Assembly: GCA_964540815.1 (NCBI GenBank)
Contig: CAZIOH010000008.1
Location: 44,327-108,326, forward strand
DNA: 64,000 bases
Direction: 5' to 3'
Source of the DNA: CAZIOH01 sp964540815
GTDB lineage: Bacteria > Myxococcota_A > Polyangia > Fen-1088
Shown here: positions 63,327-64,000 of the stretch, one piece after another
Numbering within the stretch: the first letter of the stretch is position 1
Layout of the letters: every line of letters starts with the position of its first letter
Translations under genes and position numbers: made by a program
Notes under the pieces: model-generated
Database searches by the model: none
What the model was told of the DNA's origin: nothing
The model's input: only the letters and a program-made list of their open reading frames with translations

Positions 63327-64000
63327 ATGCGCGTCCGTCGAAGTCCTCCGGGGCGTTCCCTGGTGGATCGCGATGTTCGAAAGGTGGGGTTGCAGAAGCT
63401 CCTCTCCACGCGCATCTGCGATCTCGACCTGCGGCCCACCGGGGCCCTCGCCGAGTGCGTGGAGCAGGTGATCTCGGAGATGCGGTCGCACGGCATCACC
63501 TTCGTGCCGGCGTTCTATCTCGGCGATGACGACTTCTGGACCGCAGACCGGGCGGTGAGCGTGAACATCCCCTGGTACCTGGCCACGCCCGAGCTGTGGC
63601 AACTGGTGAACGACCATCTGTTCGAGTACTCGCGGGACGAGGTGCTCATGTACCTGCGGCACGAGGCAGGGCACGCGCTGGCCTACGCGTACGAGCTGTG
63701 GAAGCGGCCGGACTGGACCGCGATGTTCGGGGACTTTCGCCGCCCCTATCGCGACGTCTATGGACCGAACCCGTGGAGCCGGGACTACGTGCGCTACCTG
63801 CACTTCACCGGGATGTACCACTACGCGCAGAAGCATCCCGACGAGGACTGGGCCGAGACCTTCGCGGTGTGGCTCGATCCGGCGTCGCGCTGGACCCGGC
63901 GCTACAAGGACTGGCAGGTCGCGCACGCCAAGCTCGAGTACGTCCACCGCATCCTCGAGGTCGAGCGCGTGTGCCGGGGCTCGCCGCCCAACGCCCGCAA
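63327..64000 (+). CDS. Putative zinc-binding metallopeptidase, truncated at the window edge
   Basis: 224 codons are visible before the sequence ends. From ~residue 13 the frame reads VDRDVRKVGLQKLLSTRICD with SHGITFVPAFYLGDDDFWTA, and the zinc motif YLRHEAGHALAYAYELW (HExxH) near residue 118. This is followed ~70 residues later by DEDWAETFAVWLDP, which supplies a plausible third ligand Glu. The pattern matches the Peptidase_Mx / putative zinc-binding metallopeptidase family. Start codons possible at 63312 (GTG), 63327 (ATG) and 63363 (GTG). Confidence 0.8.
   Translation, partial: MRVRRSPPGRSLVDRDVRKVGLQKLLSTRICDLDLRPTGALAECVEQVISEMRSHGITFVPAFYLGDDDFWTADRAVSVNIPWYLATPELWQLVNDHLFEYSRDEVLMYLRHEAGHALAYAYELWKRPDWTAMFGDFRRPYRDVYGPNPWSRDYVRYLHFTGMYHYAQKHPDEDWAETFAVWLDPASRWTRRYKDWQVAHAKLEYVHRILEVERVCRGSPPNAR

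Overview
The window is a GC-rich, tightly packed chromosomal segment of about 60 genes. It most resembles a deltaproteobacterium of the myxobacterial type (Myxococcota). Supporting signs are an OmpA protein with thrombospondin type 3 repeats, many large lipoproteins, pilMNOPQ followed by aroK-aroB, FabV, and a lexA promoter that carries a near match to the myxobacterial LexA box. The genus cannot be named from sequence alone. No rRNA, tRNA, CRISPR array or prophage was seen.

Layout: 1-4.4 kb holds the end of fabV, an OmpA-like porin, a small periplasmic CxxCH protein, a glycine-rich protein and ppnP. 4.55-8.4 kb is a vitamin B12 uptake unit: a cobalamin riboswitch, a BtuB-type receptor and a translationally coupled beta-propeller lipoprotein. 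8.4-11.7 kb is pntAB (reverse strand). 11.9-17.4 kb holds a tiny secreted peptide, a 3-hydroxyisobutyrate dehydrogenase relative, a large beta-propeller lipoprotein with a CxxCH motif, a MIF-type tautomerase and a Memo-family protein. 17.4-19.5 kb is a cluster of two CBS-domain proteins and a two-helix membrane protein with sigma-54-like promoter elements. 19.5-22.6 kb holds an M49-like metalloprotein, a Gly-rich lipoprotein and an unknown protein. 22.9-26.3 kb is ilvBN plus an acetyl esterase.

26.3-29.4 kb holds an HNH-nuclease remnant, a membrane protein, a 163-bp MITE-like element, a nucleoside-diphosphate-sugar epimerase relative, folB and def. 29.5-36.6 kb holds acnA, miaE-like, glpX and an amino-sugar catabolic pair (SIS isomerase/deaminase and nagA). 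36.7-44.6 kb holds a SUV3-like helicase, an mntA/hepT toxin-antitoxin pair whose hepT is frameshifted, a paired M16 peptidase operon, murI and a zinc-ribbon protein. 44.7-53.2 kb holds an NtrC-like regulator, pilMNOPQ, aroK, a 167-bp palindromic element and aroB. 53.2-64 kb holds a lipoprotein, accBC, a giant TPR protein, hemF, lexA, a TonB-like protein with an extra C-terminal domain and a truncated metallopeptidase gene.

Most of the window is housekeeping. The parts most worth a second look are the riboswitch-BtuB-propeller unit (a possible analogue of Bacteroides BtuG), hepT broken by an exact 7-bp tandem duplication, two small palindromic elements that each supply the stop codon of a neighbouring gene, and the sigma-54-like elements around the CBS cluster.
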